Positions 1 through 6,822 of a stretch of 11,843 nucleotides of DNA are shown here, piece after piece (within the stretch, counting starts at the first letter, position 1; every line of letters begins with the position of its first letter). The stretch comes from JAUXFK01 sp034189035. GTDB lineage: Bacteria; Desulfobacterota; UBA8473. The stretch is from positions 1 to 11,843 of the forward strand of contig JAXHVA010000118.1 of assembly GCA_034189035.1 (NCBI GenBank). The letters run 5' to 3'. Made by a program: the position numbers and the translations under genes. Under the pieces are notes generated by a model that was given only the letters and a program-made list of their open reading frames with translations, was not told the DNA's origin and made no database searches.

Positions 1-121
1 GGTTCCATCGAGACAATCTTCGAGCTTTGCGCCCTGTGCTGTGGTGGGTTTCAAGAGCTTGAAATTGATGTCTCGGAATAAACTTAAGCATAGAATGAAA
101 TAGTGTGTTACAATGGGCCAT
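1..121 (-). CDS. IS4 family transposase, N-terminal part (DUF4372-type)
   Basis: This is the first 40 codons of a transposase that runs off the left edge of the window. Read on the minus strand it begins MAHCNTLFHSMLKFIPRHQF and continues with an HHSTGRKARRLSRWN segment. This matches the DUF4372 N-terminal region of IS4-group DDE transposases, whose usual pattern is MAHxNTxF...L..IPRHxF......H..GR.AR.LSRW. A clear ribosome-binding site AAGGAG lies at 136-131, nine bases before the ATG at 121-119. The DDE catalytic domain is outside the window, so whether the gene is intact cannot be judged. Function: cut-and-paste transposition of its own element. Identification rests on the N-terminal pattern recalled from the family, not on a database search. 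Confidence 0.8.
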   Translation of the reverse strand, partial: MAHCNTLFHSMLKFIPRHQFQALETHHSTGRKARRLSRWN

Positions 122-232
122 AGCTTGAATCTCCTTTTGATAATAATGTGTTATGAGCAAACTCATTATAACAAACTGTGAGGTTCAAACCTATTTTTAT
201 TGCTTCTTAACCCGACAGTATTGGGCTCCTCT
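1..232 (-). mobile_element. Right-hand end of an IS4-type insertion sequence (partial)
   Basis: The segment holds the 5' end of a transposase gene (1-121, minus strand) plus its upstream region. About 90 bp before the start codon is the stretch CTTAACCCGACAGTATTGGG (206-225), read on the plus strand, which has the look of an IS terminus facing the chromosome. The outer boundary near 232 is a guess because the other end of the element lies outside the window, so no inverted-repeat pair can be confirmed. A bulged hairpin (arms 149-157 and 162-173) sits between this putative end and the ribosome-binding site. Such a structure could limit read-through transcription into the transposase, but that is inference. 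Confidence 0.5.
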
Positions 233-281
233 TATAAAAAACCTGTGAAAACAGCCTGCCTAGTCTTTATTTTTTATATAA

Positions 282-494
282 CTATCTCTTGAATAAATAT
301 AAGATGAAGCTCAAAAGAAGGCTGATCAATAGAGATGTTGTGATAGGAAAGTAGAGGCTAAAATTTTCCTTTTTAAAATAGATATCCCCTGGAAGTCTGC
401 CAAGGAATGGTAATTTGGGTCCAAGGATTATGGCAATTCCGAAAAAGGCTATGATTAATCCTGCGATTACCAATAGTTTCCCTATGCCTTCCAT
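282..494 (-). CDS. DUF2905 small membrane protein
   Basis: A 70-residue protein with two predicted membrane spans (about residues 6-26 and 48-67) joined by a short loop holding the conserved GRLPGDI motif (residues 32-38). This arrangement is the hallmark of the DUF2905 family, whose members are 60-80 residues long and of unknown function. The start codon lies one base past the queH stop codon, and its ribosome-binding site GAGGAG is built from the last codons of queH, so the two genes are almost certainly translated from one message. Membrane location is predicted from hydrophobicity. Any functional tie to queuosine synthesis is unproven, and the partnership may simply be a conserved gene order. 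No terminator is evident after its stop. Confidence 0.85.
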   Translation of the reverse strand: MEGIGKLLVIAGLIIAFFGIAIILGPKLPFLGRLPGDIYFKKENFSLYFPITTSLLISLLLSFILYLFKR

Positions 495-495
495 T

Positions 496-1032
496 TTATA
501 TCTCCTCTTTAAAATACCTCTCCTTCTCGCTGTATATACAGCCGCAGTACTGCTGGCGGTACAATTTTAAATCCTTTGATATGTCTATCCCCACTTTCCA
601 TCCATTGCGAAAGTCCTCATAATAGAATTTAACTCCATATTCTTTAGCCAAGCTCTCCCCTATGCTTTTTATGCTTTCATGCTTTTGATATTTACTGTAC
701 AACAAGGTAGTAGAGAAAAAGTCAAATTTCCCCTTTCTTGCGACTTTCGCTGTGGATTTCAGGCGGGTATAATAACAATAGAGACAACGTTCACTCTCTC
801 GAAAGACAACATTTCGTAAAAACTCTTCCAGTTTGTATTCATCCTGGGAGATCATCTTTAAATCCGTTTTTTTCGAGTATTCTTTTACAGTTTCAAGCCT
901 CTTTTTATATTCCTGATAGGGATGAATATTGGGATTGTAAAAAAAACCATATACCTCCATCTCTTGATTTTGAAGCCTTTGAACAGGATAGATCGCACAA
1001 TTCGCACAACAGATATGGAGTAATACTTTCAT
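496..1032 (-). CDS. queH: Epoxyqueuosine reductase QueH
   Basis: QueH reduces epoxyqueuosine in tRNA to queuosine, the last step of de novo queuosine synthesis. It replaces the cobalamin-dependent QueG and acts in the cytoplasm. The 178-residue protein shows the cysteine pattern of the family (formerly DUF208): HICCANC at residues 6-12 (C8, C9, C12), ERCLYC at 81-86 (C83, C86) and YCGC at 162-165 (C163, C165). These residues are expected to bind a [4Fe-4S] cluster and an adjacent metal. The internal segments FDFFSTTLLYSKYQKH and the C-terminal QQYCGC are also typical. Length is normal, and the ATG is preceded by a weak AAGG eight bases upstream. It is followed after one base by the DUF2905 gene. 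No clear promoter was recognised upstream. Confidence 0.93.
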   Translation of the reverse strand: MKVLLHICCANCAIYPVQRLQNQEMEVYGFFYNPNIHPYQEYKKRLETVKEYSKKTDLKMISQDEYKLEEFLRNVVFRESERCLYCYYTRLKSTAKVARKGKFDFFSTTLLYSKYQKHESIKSIGESLAKEYGVKFYYEDFRNGWKVGIDISKDLKLYRQQYCGCIYSEKERYFKEEI

Positions 1033-1115
1033 AGAAAACCTTATGTATTCAGTTTCAAACTATTTGAGTATAACTTTTTTCATCGAACACATTATAAATC
1101 GCCGTCGTGTATAAA

Positions 1116-1258
1116 GCCGCTAGCTTGTTTCTTGTTGCTTGCTCTACGCAAGAACCCGCTCAAACCCCATGAAAGATGATAGAAAGATAGGCCAATTGTT
1201 ACAGTTATGTGATGCAAAAGGGTAGTTCATAAGAAGCAACAAGAAATTAGCTACCGGC
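1116..1258. repeat. Long imperfect inverted repeat (143-bp hairpin element)
   Basis: The arms are 25 nt each (1116-1140 and 1234-1258) and match at 22 of 25 positions as an inverted repeat. They enclose a 93-nt loop region that has no ORF. The outer ends read GCCG / CGGC and the inner ends GTTGCTT / AAGCAAC. The loop holds a small hairpin of its own (CTTG ... CAAG, about 1137-1151). It lies downstream of the acyl-CoA dehydrogenase gene and upstream of queH, both minus strand. It may be a miniature inverted-repeat element or a bulky transcriptional terminator; no flanking TA-type duplication is obvious. Its sequence is unrelated to the hairpins at 2485-2602 and 3878-3988, although the architecture is similar. 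Confidence 0.75.
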
Positions 1259-1287
1259 AATGACAAAGAAAAAAGGTTACTCTCAAA

Positions 1288-2421
1288 TTATTTGAGCAAT
1301 TCTCTTGCAATAACAACCCGTTGGATCTGGTTTGTTCCTTCTACGATCTGGCCTACTTTCGCTTCCCGCATGTACCTTTCCACTGTATAATCCTTCATAT
1401 ATCCATATCCACCCAGTATCTGCACGGCATCAGTTGTAACCCTCATGGCTACATCAGTAGCAAACTTCTTTGCCATGGCAGCCTCTTTCGTGACCTTTTG
1501 TCCGTGGTCTTTCATATATGCAGCCTTGTAGACCAAAAGCCTTGCAGCTTCGATATCCGTAGCCATATCTGCAAGCATAAACTGGATGCCCTGAAATTCA
1601 GAGATGTGCTTGCCGAATTGAACTCTCTCCTTAGAGTAGTTCAGCGCTTTATTTAAAGACGCATGGGCAAGGCCTACGGATATGGCCCCTATGTTTATCC
1701 TTCCTCCATCGAGGGCCTCCATTATCATCTTAAAACCCTTCCCTTCTTCACCCAGGAGGTGGTCTTTAGGTACTTTACAATCATCAAAGATCAATTCCCT
1801 TGTCGGATAAGAGCACATCCCCATCTTCTTTTCTATCTTTCCAAATGAAAAACCAGGTGTTCCTTTTTCGACTACGAAAATACTCGCTCCAGCTGCCCCC
1901 TTTTCTTTGTCGGTCTTTGCTACTACTGTATAAACTTCGGCCTCACCGCCTGCACTTATGAATATCTTAGTGCCGTTGAGGATATACTCATCACCCCTTT
2001 TATCTGCAGAGGTTCGAATGGATGCTGCGTCAGAACCCGCATTCGGTTCTGTTAAGACAAACCCCCCAAACAGATCTCCCTTTGCCAGGGGAACAACCCA
2101 TCTTCTTCTTTGTTCTTCATTCCCGTTTTTGTATATGAGAAAGCAGACCAGGTTGTTAATCGATACATAACTCATTGCCCGATATACCTTTCCCAGTTCC
2201 TCATATATTATGGCAGAGGTCAAAAAACCCATATCCGTACCACCGTACTTTTCAGGGCATGTCATTCCAAAGAGACCGAGTTTTGCTATCTTTTTAAAGG
2301 CCTCCTTTGGGAAGACCTCTTCCTCTTCCCATTGATCGATATATGGGGCCAGTTCTTTCTCAGCAAAACTCTTTACCATTTCCTTTACTGCTTTTTGTTC
2401 TTCTGTCAATTCAAAGATCAT
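1288..2421 (-). CDS. Acyl-CoA dehydrogenase (FAD-dependent)
   Basis: It catalyses alpha,beta-dehydrogenation of an acyl-CoA thioester and passes electrons to electron-transferring flavoprotein; cytoplasmic. The 377-residue length is standard for the short/medium-chain family. Domains in order: N-terminal helical domain (about 5-117), beta domain (about 120-225) with the FAD-contacting signature FVLTEPNAGSD (121-131) and KIFISAGGEAEVY (152-164), and C-terminal helical domain (about 230-377) with QILGGYGYMKDYTVER. The catalytic base is visible as E361 in VEGTNQIQR, the usual position for short- and medium-chain enzymes. Substrate cannot be read from sequence; the neighbouring racemase-like gene suggests branched-chain or 2-methyl acyl-CoAs. 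A GGAGG ribosome-binding site precedes the ATG. The stop codon lies inside a 15-bp palindrome (1282-1296). Confidence 0.93.
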   Translation of the reverse strand: MIFELTEEQKAVKEMVKSFAEKELAPYIDQWEEEEVFPKEAFKKIAKLGLFGMTCPEKYGGTDMGFLTSAIIYEELGKVYRAMSYVSINNLVCFLIYKNGNEEQRRRWVVPLAKGDLFGGFVLTEPNAGSDAASIRTSADKRGDEYILNGTKIFISAGGEAEVYTVVAKTDKEKGAAGASIFVVEKGTPGFSFGKIEKKMGMCSYPTRELIFDDCKVPKDHLLGEEGKGFKMIMEALDGGRINIGAISVGLAHASLNKALNYSKERVQFGKHISEFQGIQFMLADMATDIEAARLLVYKAAYMKDHGQKVTKEAAMAKKFATDVAMRVTTDAVQILGGYGYMKDYTVERYMREAKVGQIVEGTNQIQRVVIARELLK

Positions 2422-2446
2422 CCCATACCTCCACTGTATTCTTTCG

Positions 2447-2480
2447 TATCATTTTAGTGCTATGACATAGAAAATTATCA
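2447..2480 (-). promoter_or_regulatory. Conserved upstream motif before the acyl-CoA dehydrogenase gene
   Basis: These 34 bp match 3840-3873 at 29 positions. The core on the coding strand is CATAGCACWAAAATGATA and lies about 25-45 bases before the ATG, the place expected for a promoter or operator. TAAAAT (2456-2451, minus strand) could act as a -10 element in this copy, but no good -35 is found at the proper spacing and the other copy reads CAAAAT. Function is therefore open: a promoter, an operator for a shared regulator, or simply part of the repeated element. Confidence 0.45.
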
Positions 2481-2630
2481 GCAAGCTTCAACGGCAATCA
2501 AATTTTAATGCGTGTGTTGTCTGAGCGTCTTAGTGAGCGTTAAAAAAGAGAAAGGGGAAAATGCGAGTTTTACACGGATTAAAATTTGATTGCCGTTGAA
2601 GCAACTCTTTAAAAAAACTAAACTTTTACT
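2447..2630 (-). repeat. Intergenic repeat, copy 1 (leader motif plus long hairpin)
   Basis: This fills almost the whole gap between the CaiB-family gene stop and the acyl-CoA dehydrogenase start. Parts in plus-strand order are a conserved 34-bp leader motif (2447-2480), a left arm (2485-2509), a 68-nt central region, a right arm (2578-2602) and an A-rich tail to about 2630. The two 25-nt arms are perfect reverse complements. After one mismatch the stem can extend by six more pairs (2511-2516 with 2571-2576, the last pair G-T). The central region holds a block around GAAAGGGGAAAATGCGAGTT that is identical in copy 2. Strand is given as that of the flanking genes. Copy 2 is at 3840-4018 in the same orientation. 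Confidence 0.9.
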
Positions 2631-2636
2631 ATTCTT

Positions 2637-3803
2637 TTAAATCACGTTTTCTTTTCTCATCTGCTCAATCTCCTCTTTGCTGTACCCAAATGAGAGAAAC
2701 ACCTCATCTGTATGCTGTCCCATTTCAGGAGGGGGGCTTTTCACCTGAGCAGGGGTCTTTGAAAATTTAACCGGGAACGGTACCTGCTTTATCCTGCCCA
2801 ACTTCGGATCGTCTATCTCCTTTAAAAGCTCTCTATGTAAGATATGGGAATCAGAGAATACCTCTTCCATTGTAAATACAGGTCCGCAGGGGATACGTGC
2901 CTTATTCATCTCCTCAATCCACTGGGCTCTGGTTTTTGTCGAGAAGGCAGCCTTCAGTTTTTCAGAGATTTCATGGCCGTTTTCTACTCTCTTTCTGTGT
3001 GTATCGTATCGGGGATCATCGAGAAGCTCTTCCAATCCCAAAACTCTACACATGCCTTCCCAGAAATGCTCCTCCAGTGCACCGAGCGTAACCTTCTTCC
3101 CGTCTTTGGTCTCAAAGGTATCATTGGTAGGCGCAAGGTGCCCCATTTGTGTAACCTTCGGGACATCTCCTGTGGTAAGATACCCCCCAGCGCGAACACT
3201 CATCCATGAGACAAGCCCATCTGTCATTGAAACATCGATATACTGGCCACTTCCGATTTTCTCGCGCACCCTCAAAGCAGCAAGGATGGAAAGGGCTGCA
3301 AACATACTTGAACTGAGATCGCCGACAGGTATCCCGGGTTTTGCAGGGGGGTGTCCTACCTGACCCGGTATGCTCAATACGCCTGAGACTCCCAAATAGT
3401 TTATATCGTGGCCGGGTATGTCTCTGTAGGGCCCGTCCTGTCCAAAACCTGATATGGAACAATAAACGATCATGGGATTTATGCTGCTTACCTTTTCATA
3501 ATCAACACCCAACCTTTTTGTGACGCCAGGACTGAACCCCTCCAAGACAACGTCCGATCTTTCTACCATACGATAGAATACCTCTTTGCCCCTATCGGTT
3601 TTTAAACTCAAAGTAGCGCTCTTCTTATTTCGATTCACACTCATGAAGATCTCCGGGATCATATCCCGCACATAATCCCCTTTACCGGGCTGTTCGAATT
3701 TAATCACCTCGGCCCCTAAATCTGCAAGGAGCATAGAGCAATATGGACCAGGCAAAAGCCTTGAAAGATCTAATATCCTTATATCTTCTAAAGGTAATAT
3801 CAT
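2637..3803 (-). CDS. CaiB/BaiF family III CoA-transferase, alpha-methylacyl-CoA racemase-like
   Basis: The family III fold forms interlocked dimers that either transfer CoA between acids or epimerise 2-methylacyl-CoAs. The 388-residue protein starts with the typical LEDIRILDLSRLLPGPYCSMLLADLGAEVIKFE region. It keeps the three residues known to be catalytic in alpha-methylacyl-CoA racemase: H132 in GHDINY, D162 in PVGDLSSS and E244 in GALEEHFW. It also has the following GLGLEEL-like helix (VLGLEEL) and a C-terminal GQHTDEVFLSFGYSKEEI. The H-D-E set argues for a racemase/epimerase rather than a plain transferase, although some transferases keep parts of it. An AAAAGGAGGAG ribosome-binding site precedes the ATG. 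The gene is bracketed by two copies of the 180-bp repeat. With the adjacent dehydrogenase it may feed beta-oxidation of methyl-branched acyl-CoAs (inference). Confidence 0.88.
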   Translation of the reverse strand: MILPLEDIRILDLSRLLPGPYCSMLLADLGAEVIKFEQPGKGDYVRDMIPEIFMSVNRNKKSATLSLKTDRGKEVFYRMVERSDVVLEGFSPGVTKRLGVDYEKVSSINPMIVYCSISGFGQDGPYRDIPGHDINYLGVSGVLSIPGQVGHPPAKPGIPVGDLSSSMFAALSILAALRVREKIGSGQYIDVSMTDGLVSWMSVRAGGYLTTGDVPKVTQMGHLAPTNDTFETKDGKKVTLGALEEHFWEGMCRVLGLEELLDDPRYDTHRKRVENGHEISEKLKAAFSTKTRAQWIEEMNKARIPCGPVFTMEEVFSDSHILHRELLKEIDDPKLGRIKQVPFPVKFSKTPAQVKSPPPEMGQHTDEVFLSFGYSKEEIEQMRKENVI

Positions 3804-3839
3804 CGTAATCTCCTCCTTTTCGTATTATCTGCTTCTCTA

Positions 3840-3873
3840 TATCATTTTTGTGCTATGAAATTGAAAGCTATCA
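3840..3873 (-). promoter_or_regulatory. Conserved upstream motif before the CaiB-family gene
   Basis: Second occurrence of the 34-bp motif (29 of 34 identical to 2447-2480), here about 37-70 bases before the start codon at 3803. Both occurrences are separated from the hairpin arm by exactly four bases. A second short shared string, ATACGAAA, lies between the motif and the ribosome-binding site of both genes. Sharing by two functionally related genes fits co-regulation, but inheritance as part of a mobile repeat explains it equally well. Confidence 0.45.
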
Positions 3874-4018
3874 TAGAGCTTCACCGGTGATTAAATTTTA
3901 ATGCGCCTGAGTGTCTTAGTGAGCATTAAGCGAGAGAAAGGGGAAAATGCGAGTTTTACATGGATTAAAACCTAATCGCCGGTGAAGCGACTCTTTTCAA
4001 AAAGATAAACTGTTACAC
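3840..4018 (-). repeat. Intergenic repeat, copy 2 (leader motif plus long hairpin)
   Basis: Same order of parts as copy 1: leader motif 3840-3873, left arm 3878-3902, central region 3903-3963, right arm 3964-3988 and an A-rich tail to about 4018. The arms pair at 22 of 25 positions as Watson-Crick pairs and 23 when one G-T pair is counted; two A/C mismatches remain. The central region is 7 nt shorter than in copy 1, but the block around GAAAGGGGAAAATGCGAGTT is unchanged. It sits between the polA stop codon (4028) and the CaiB-family gene start (3803). Each copy ends 7-10 bp short of the stop codon of the upstream gene, so the element could also serve as that gene's transcript end. Confidence 0.9.
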
Positions 4019-4027
4019 TCCTCCTCT

Positions 4028-6724
4028 TTATGAATGCGCCTCATCCCAGTCTTTCCCCACCCCGATATCGACCCTTAAAGGCACGAGGAGCTTCATTACC
4101 CCCTCCATCTCCTCCCTTACCATTTTGACCACCTCGTCCACTTCATTATCCGGCACCTCAAAGACCAGTTCGTCGTGGACCTGCATAATCATGATGGCAC
4201 AGAAATCCATATCTCTCAGCCTTTTAAAGATATTTATCATGGCTGCCTTTATCAAGTCCGCAGCACTGCCCTGGATGGGGGTGTTTATCGCAGTCCGTTC
4301 GGCAAATTGCCGCACCGTATGGTTCTTACTATTGATCTCTGGGAGGTAGCGACGACGATTCAAAAGGGTGGCTACATATCCATTCTCTTTCGCTTGAATC
4401 AATATCTCTTCAGTATACCCTTTAACCCCCTGGTGCCTTTGAAAATAGTTGTCTATGTAATCCTGAGCCATCTGCACGCTTATCCCCAACTCCTTGGCCA
4501 ACCCAAAGGACCTCATACCGTATATTATCCCGAAGTTAACGACCTTTGCCTGCCTTCGCATTTCCGAAGTAACCATGGATGGACAGACGTCGAATATCTT
4601 TGCAGCGGTTTCTGTGTGGATATCACGGTTGTGATTGAATGAATCCACAAGTAAATCATCCTTCGAAATATGTGCCAAGAGCCGAAGTTCTACCTGAGAG
4701 TAATCGGCAGATACTAATGAACGTCCGTGTTCAGTGATAAAGGCCTTGCGGATTCGCCTGCCTTCCTGGGTTTTTATAGGGATATTTTGGAGGTTCGGAT
4801 CACTACTGCTCAATCTCCCTGTGGCAGTAACGGTCTGATTATATGAGGTATGAATCCTTTTCGTCTCCGGATGGACTATCTTGGTCAGTGCATCCAGGTA
4901 GGTAGACTTTAACTTTGTCAGACTCCTGTATTGAAGTATCTTTGCAGGCAGTTCATATTCGAGGGCCAGTCTGTTTAGAACATTTACATCCGTAGAATAC
5001 CCCGTCTTGGTCCGTTTGGCGCTTGGCAGCTTCAACTTCAAAAAGAGGATGTTCCCCAATTGTTTCGGAGAATTGATATTAAATTTCTCCCCTGCCATTG
5101 CATATATCTCTTCCACCAGAAAGTTCAGTTTGCCCTCCATCTCACATGACATGGTCTTCAAGGCGTTTACATCTATATTTACACCGCTTTTCTCCATATT
5201 TGCCAGGACTTCGATCAAAGGCATCTCAATATGATAATAGAGATCCTTGAAGCCCTCTTTTTCCAGCTTGGGTAAGAGCAGGTTGTATAAAAGAAATGTG
5301 ACGTCAGCGTCTTCACACGCATAGACCGAGGCCTTTTCAATATCCACCTGGTCGAATCTGAGTGCATTCTTCCCTGTTCCTGCCACGTCCTTGTATGATA
5401 TCATCTGATGGTTGAGATACTCCCTGGCAATATCTTCAAGGTTATGGTTGTGCTTTGATGGATTTAAAAGGTAAGACGCTACCATTGTGTCAAACAGTAT
5501 CCCTGAAAGGGAAATATCATAATGTTGAAGCACCAGATAATCATACTTTATGTTCTGTCCGATCTTCTGGATTGTTTCATCTTCAAAGATCGGCTTGAGG
5601 GCCTTTAATACATAGCCCATGCCCAATTGTACTGGAGCGCCCAGATAGTTGTGGGAAAGTGGGATATAGAAAGCCTCATTGGGCCTATAAGAGAAGGACA
5701 GACCAACCAACTCGGCCAGCATAGGATCCTTTGCCGTAGTCTCTGTATCGAATGCAAACTTACGAGACTCTCTTAATCCATTGAGTAATCCTTTAAAATC
5801 GTCTTTCGTAAAGATTACATGGTACTCTTCAGTGGGAAGTGCCTCTGTTGAAGAAAATTCCTTGAGTAATTGATTGAATTCCAATTCTTTGAATATCTTC
5901 TCAATCTTTTCCATATCCGGTTCCGACAGAGTAAAGGCTTTAAAGTCATACGGCAGAGGGACAGCAGTATCTATGGTTGCCAACTCTTTGCTCAACCTTG
6001 CCGTATCAGCGAATTCCAGGATGTTTTCCTTCCTCCGTTTGCCGGAAACCCTCTCTACATTATCGATGAGATTCTCAATTGTACCGAATTCTCTTATCAA
6101 TTCAATCGCCGTCTTCTCACCGATGCCAGGAATGCCCGGAATGTTGTCGGATGTATCACCGGCAAGTCCCATGATCTCAACCAATCGATGAGGCTCCACA
6201 CAAAACCGATCCATTATCTCCTTAACTCCATATTGTGCATCCTTCATCGTATCGAAGACAGTGACATTTTCTGTGATCAGTTGAAACATGTCCTTGTCTC
6301 CAGTAATGATAATTACTTCTCCCCTCTCCTTTCCCCATTCTTTAGACAGGGTCCCTATGATGTCATCTGCCTCAAATCCCGCCACTTCGAGTGCAGGAAT
6401 ATTAAAGCCATCAACAATATCCTTAATATAGGGGACTTGCAAGGCAAGATCATCCGGCATTGTGGGTCTGTTCGATTTATATTCTTTGTAGATCTCATGG
6501 CGAAATGTAGACCCTTTGGTATCGAAGACAACAGCCAGGTAGTCAGGTTTGTGGTCTTTTATTACTTTAAGAAGCATTTTACAGAAACCGAAGATCGCAT
6601 TGGTTGGAAAACCGGTTGAGGTAGAGAGATTGCCTATGGCAAAATAGGCCCTGTATATGTAAGAACTCCCATCGACTAAAAACAGACGGGGCTTTGAGGT
6701 CATGTTTTTTTTTGAAGATTCCAT
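4028..6724 (-). CDS. polA: DNA polymerase I
   Basis: The enzyme fills gaps, removes RNA primers and repairs DNA. With the start at 6724 it has 898 residues, near the usual 880-930. Domains: 5'-3' nuclease (about 10-290, with LVDGSSYIYRA, GFEADDIIGTLS and GDTSDNIPGIPGIGEKTA); 3'-5' exonuclease (about 300-490) with all its catalytic motifs present (FDTET 325-329, NIKYD 391-395, YACEDADVT 468-476), so proofreading should be active; polymerase domain with motif A DYSQVELR (674-681), O-helix RRQAKVVNFGIIYG (723-736) and motif C VHDELV (849-854). The ORF is open to 6790, but the promoter at 6773-6802 would start transcription near 6766, so the ATG at 6724 or the one at 6703 is the start. Nine consecutive A residues lie between these two ATGs. 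Confidence 0.97.
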   Translation of the reverse strand: MESSKKNMTSKPRLFLVDGSSYIYRAYFAIGNLSTSTGFPTNAIFGFCKMLLKVIKDHKPDYLAVVFDTKGSTFRHEIYKEYKSNRPTMPDDLALQVPYIKDIVDGFNIPALEVAGFEADDIIGTLSKEWGKERGEVIIITGDKDMFQLITENVTVFDTMKDAQYGVKEIMDRFCVEPHRLVEIMGLAGDTSDNIPGIPGIGEKTAIELIREFGTIENLIDNVERVSGKRRKENILEFADTARLSKELATIDTAVPLPYDFKAFTLSEPDMEKIEKIFKELEFNQLLKEFSSTEALPTEEYHVIFTKDDFKGLLNGLRESRKFAFDTETTAKDPMLAELVGLSFSYRPNEAFYIPLSHNYLGAPVQLGMGYVLKALKPIFEDETIQKIGQNIKYDYLVLQHYDISLSGILFDTMVASYLLNPSKHNHNLEDIAREYLNHQMISYKDVAGTGKNALRFDQVDIEKASVYACEDADVTFLLYNLLLPKLEKEGFKDLYYHIEMPLIEVLANMEKSGVNIDVNALKTMSCEMEGKLNFLVEEIYAMAGEKFNINSPKQLGNILFLKLKLPSAKRTKTGYSTDVNVLNRLALEYELPAKILQYRSLTKLKSTYLDALTKIVHPETKRIHTSYNQTVTATGRLSSSDPNLQNIPIKTQEGRRIRKAFITEHGRSLVSADYSQVELRLLAHISKDDLLVDSFNHNRDIHTETAAKIFDVCPSMVTSEMRRQAKVVNFGIIYGMRSFGLAKELGISVQMAQDYIDNYFQRHQGVKGYTEEILIQAKENGYVATLLNRRRYLPEINSKNHTVRQFAERTAINTPIQGSAADLIKAAMINIFKRLRDMDFCAIMIMQVHDELVFEVPDNEVDEVVKMVREEMEGVMKLLVPLRVDIGVGKDWDEAHS

Positions 6725-6751
6725 ATGTATTCTATCTTTGTGCAAAAATTC

Positions 6752-6780
6752 TTTACTTATACTGGGAAAACAATTATAGT
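6752..6780 (+). promoter_or_regulatory. Probable promoter of the DUF362-HAD genes
   Basis: TTTACT (6752-6757) and TATAGT (6775-6780) are separated by 17 bp, a good sigma-70 type match. Transcription would begin near 6787, leaving a short leader before the ribosome-binding site AAGGAG at 6812-6817. Its -10 overlaps the -10 of the opposing polA promoter. Confidence 0.55.
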
Positions 6781-6802
6781 GAATATACAATAATTATGTC
6801 AA
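6773..6802 (-). promoter_or_regulatory. Probable promoter of polA
   Basis: On the minus strand a perfect TTGACA (6802-6797) and a perfect TATAAT (6778-6773) are 18 bp apart, a near-consensus housekeeping promoter. The start point would be near 6766, giving a leader of about 42 nt before the ATG at 6724. The -35 covers the ATG at 6796-6798 of the opposing gene, one reason for not using that ATG as a start. Confidence 0.7.
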
Positions 6803-6822
6803 CAACTATCCAAGGAGCCTCT

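Noticed and set aside
1..81. Plus-strand open frame ending at 81, possible C-terminus of a protein
   Set aside because: The minus-strand reading gives a clear IS4 transposase N-terminus with a ribosome-binding site, while the plus-strand peptide matches nothing and is cysteine-rich without a pattern.
1033..1287. CRISPR array or tRNA gene in the larger gaps
   Set aside because: The repeats seen are single inverted pairs without regularly spaced units, and no cloverleaf with an anticodon arm could be drawn here or in the other gaps.
5870..6619. A 249-codon open frame on the plus strand
   Set aside because: It lies wholly antisense to the conserved 5'-nuclease domain of polA, has no recognisable domain and no ribosome-binding site; it is a shadow frame.
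6725..6790. Upstream start for polA at 6790
   Set aside because: The strong promoter at 6773-6802 would put the transcript start near 6766, and the extra 22 residues do not resemble any polA N-terminus.
6796..6822. ATG at 6796 as start of the DUF362 gene
   Set aside because: It has no ribosome-binding site and overlaps the polA -35; TTG 6823 has AAGGAG at ideal distance and begins just before the signal motif.
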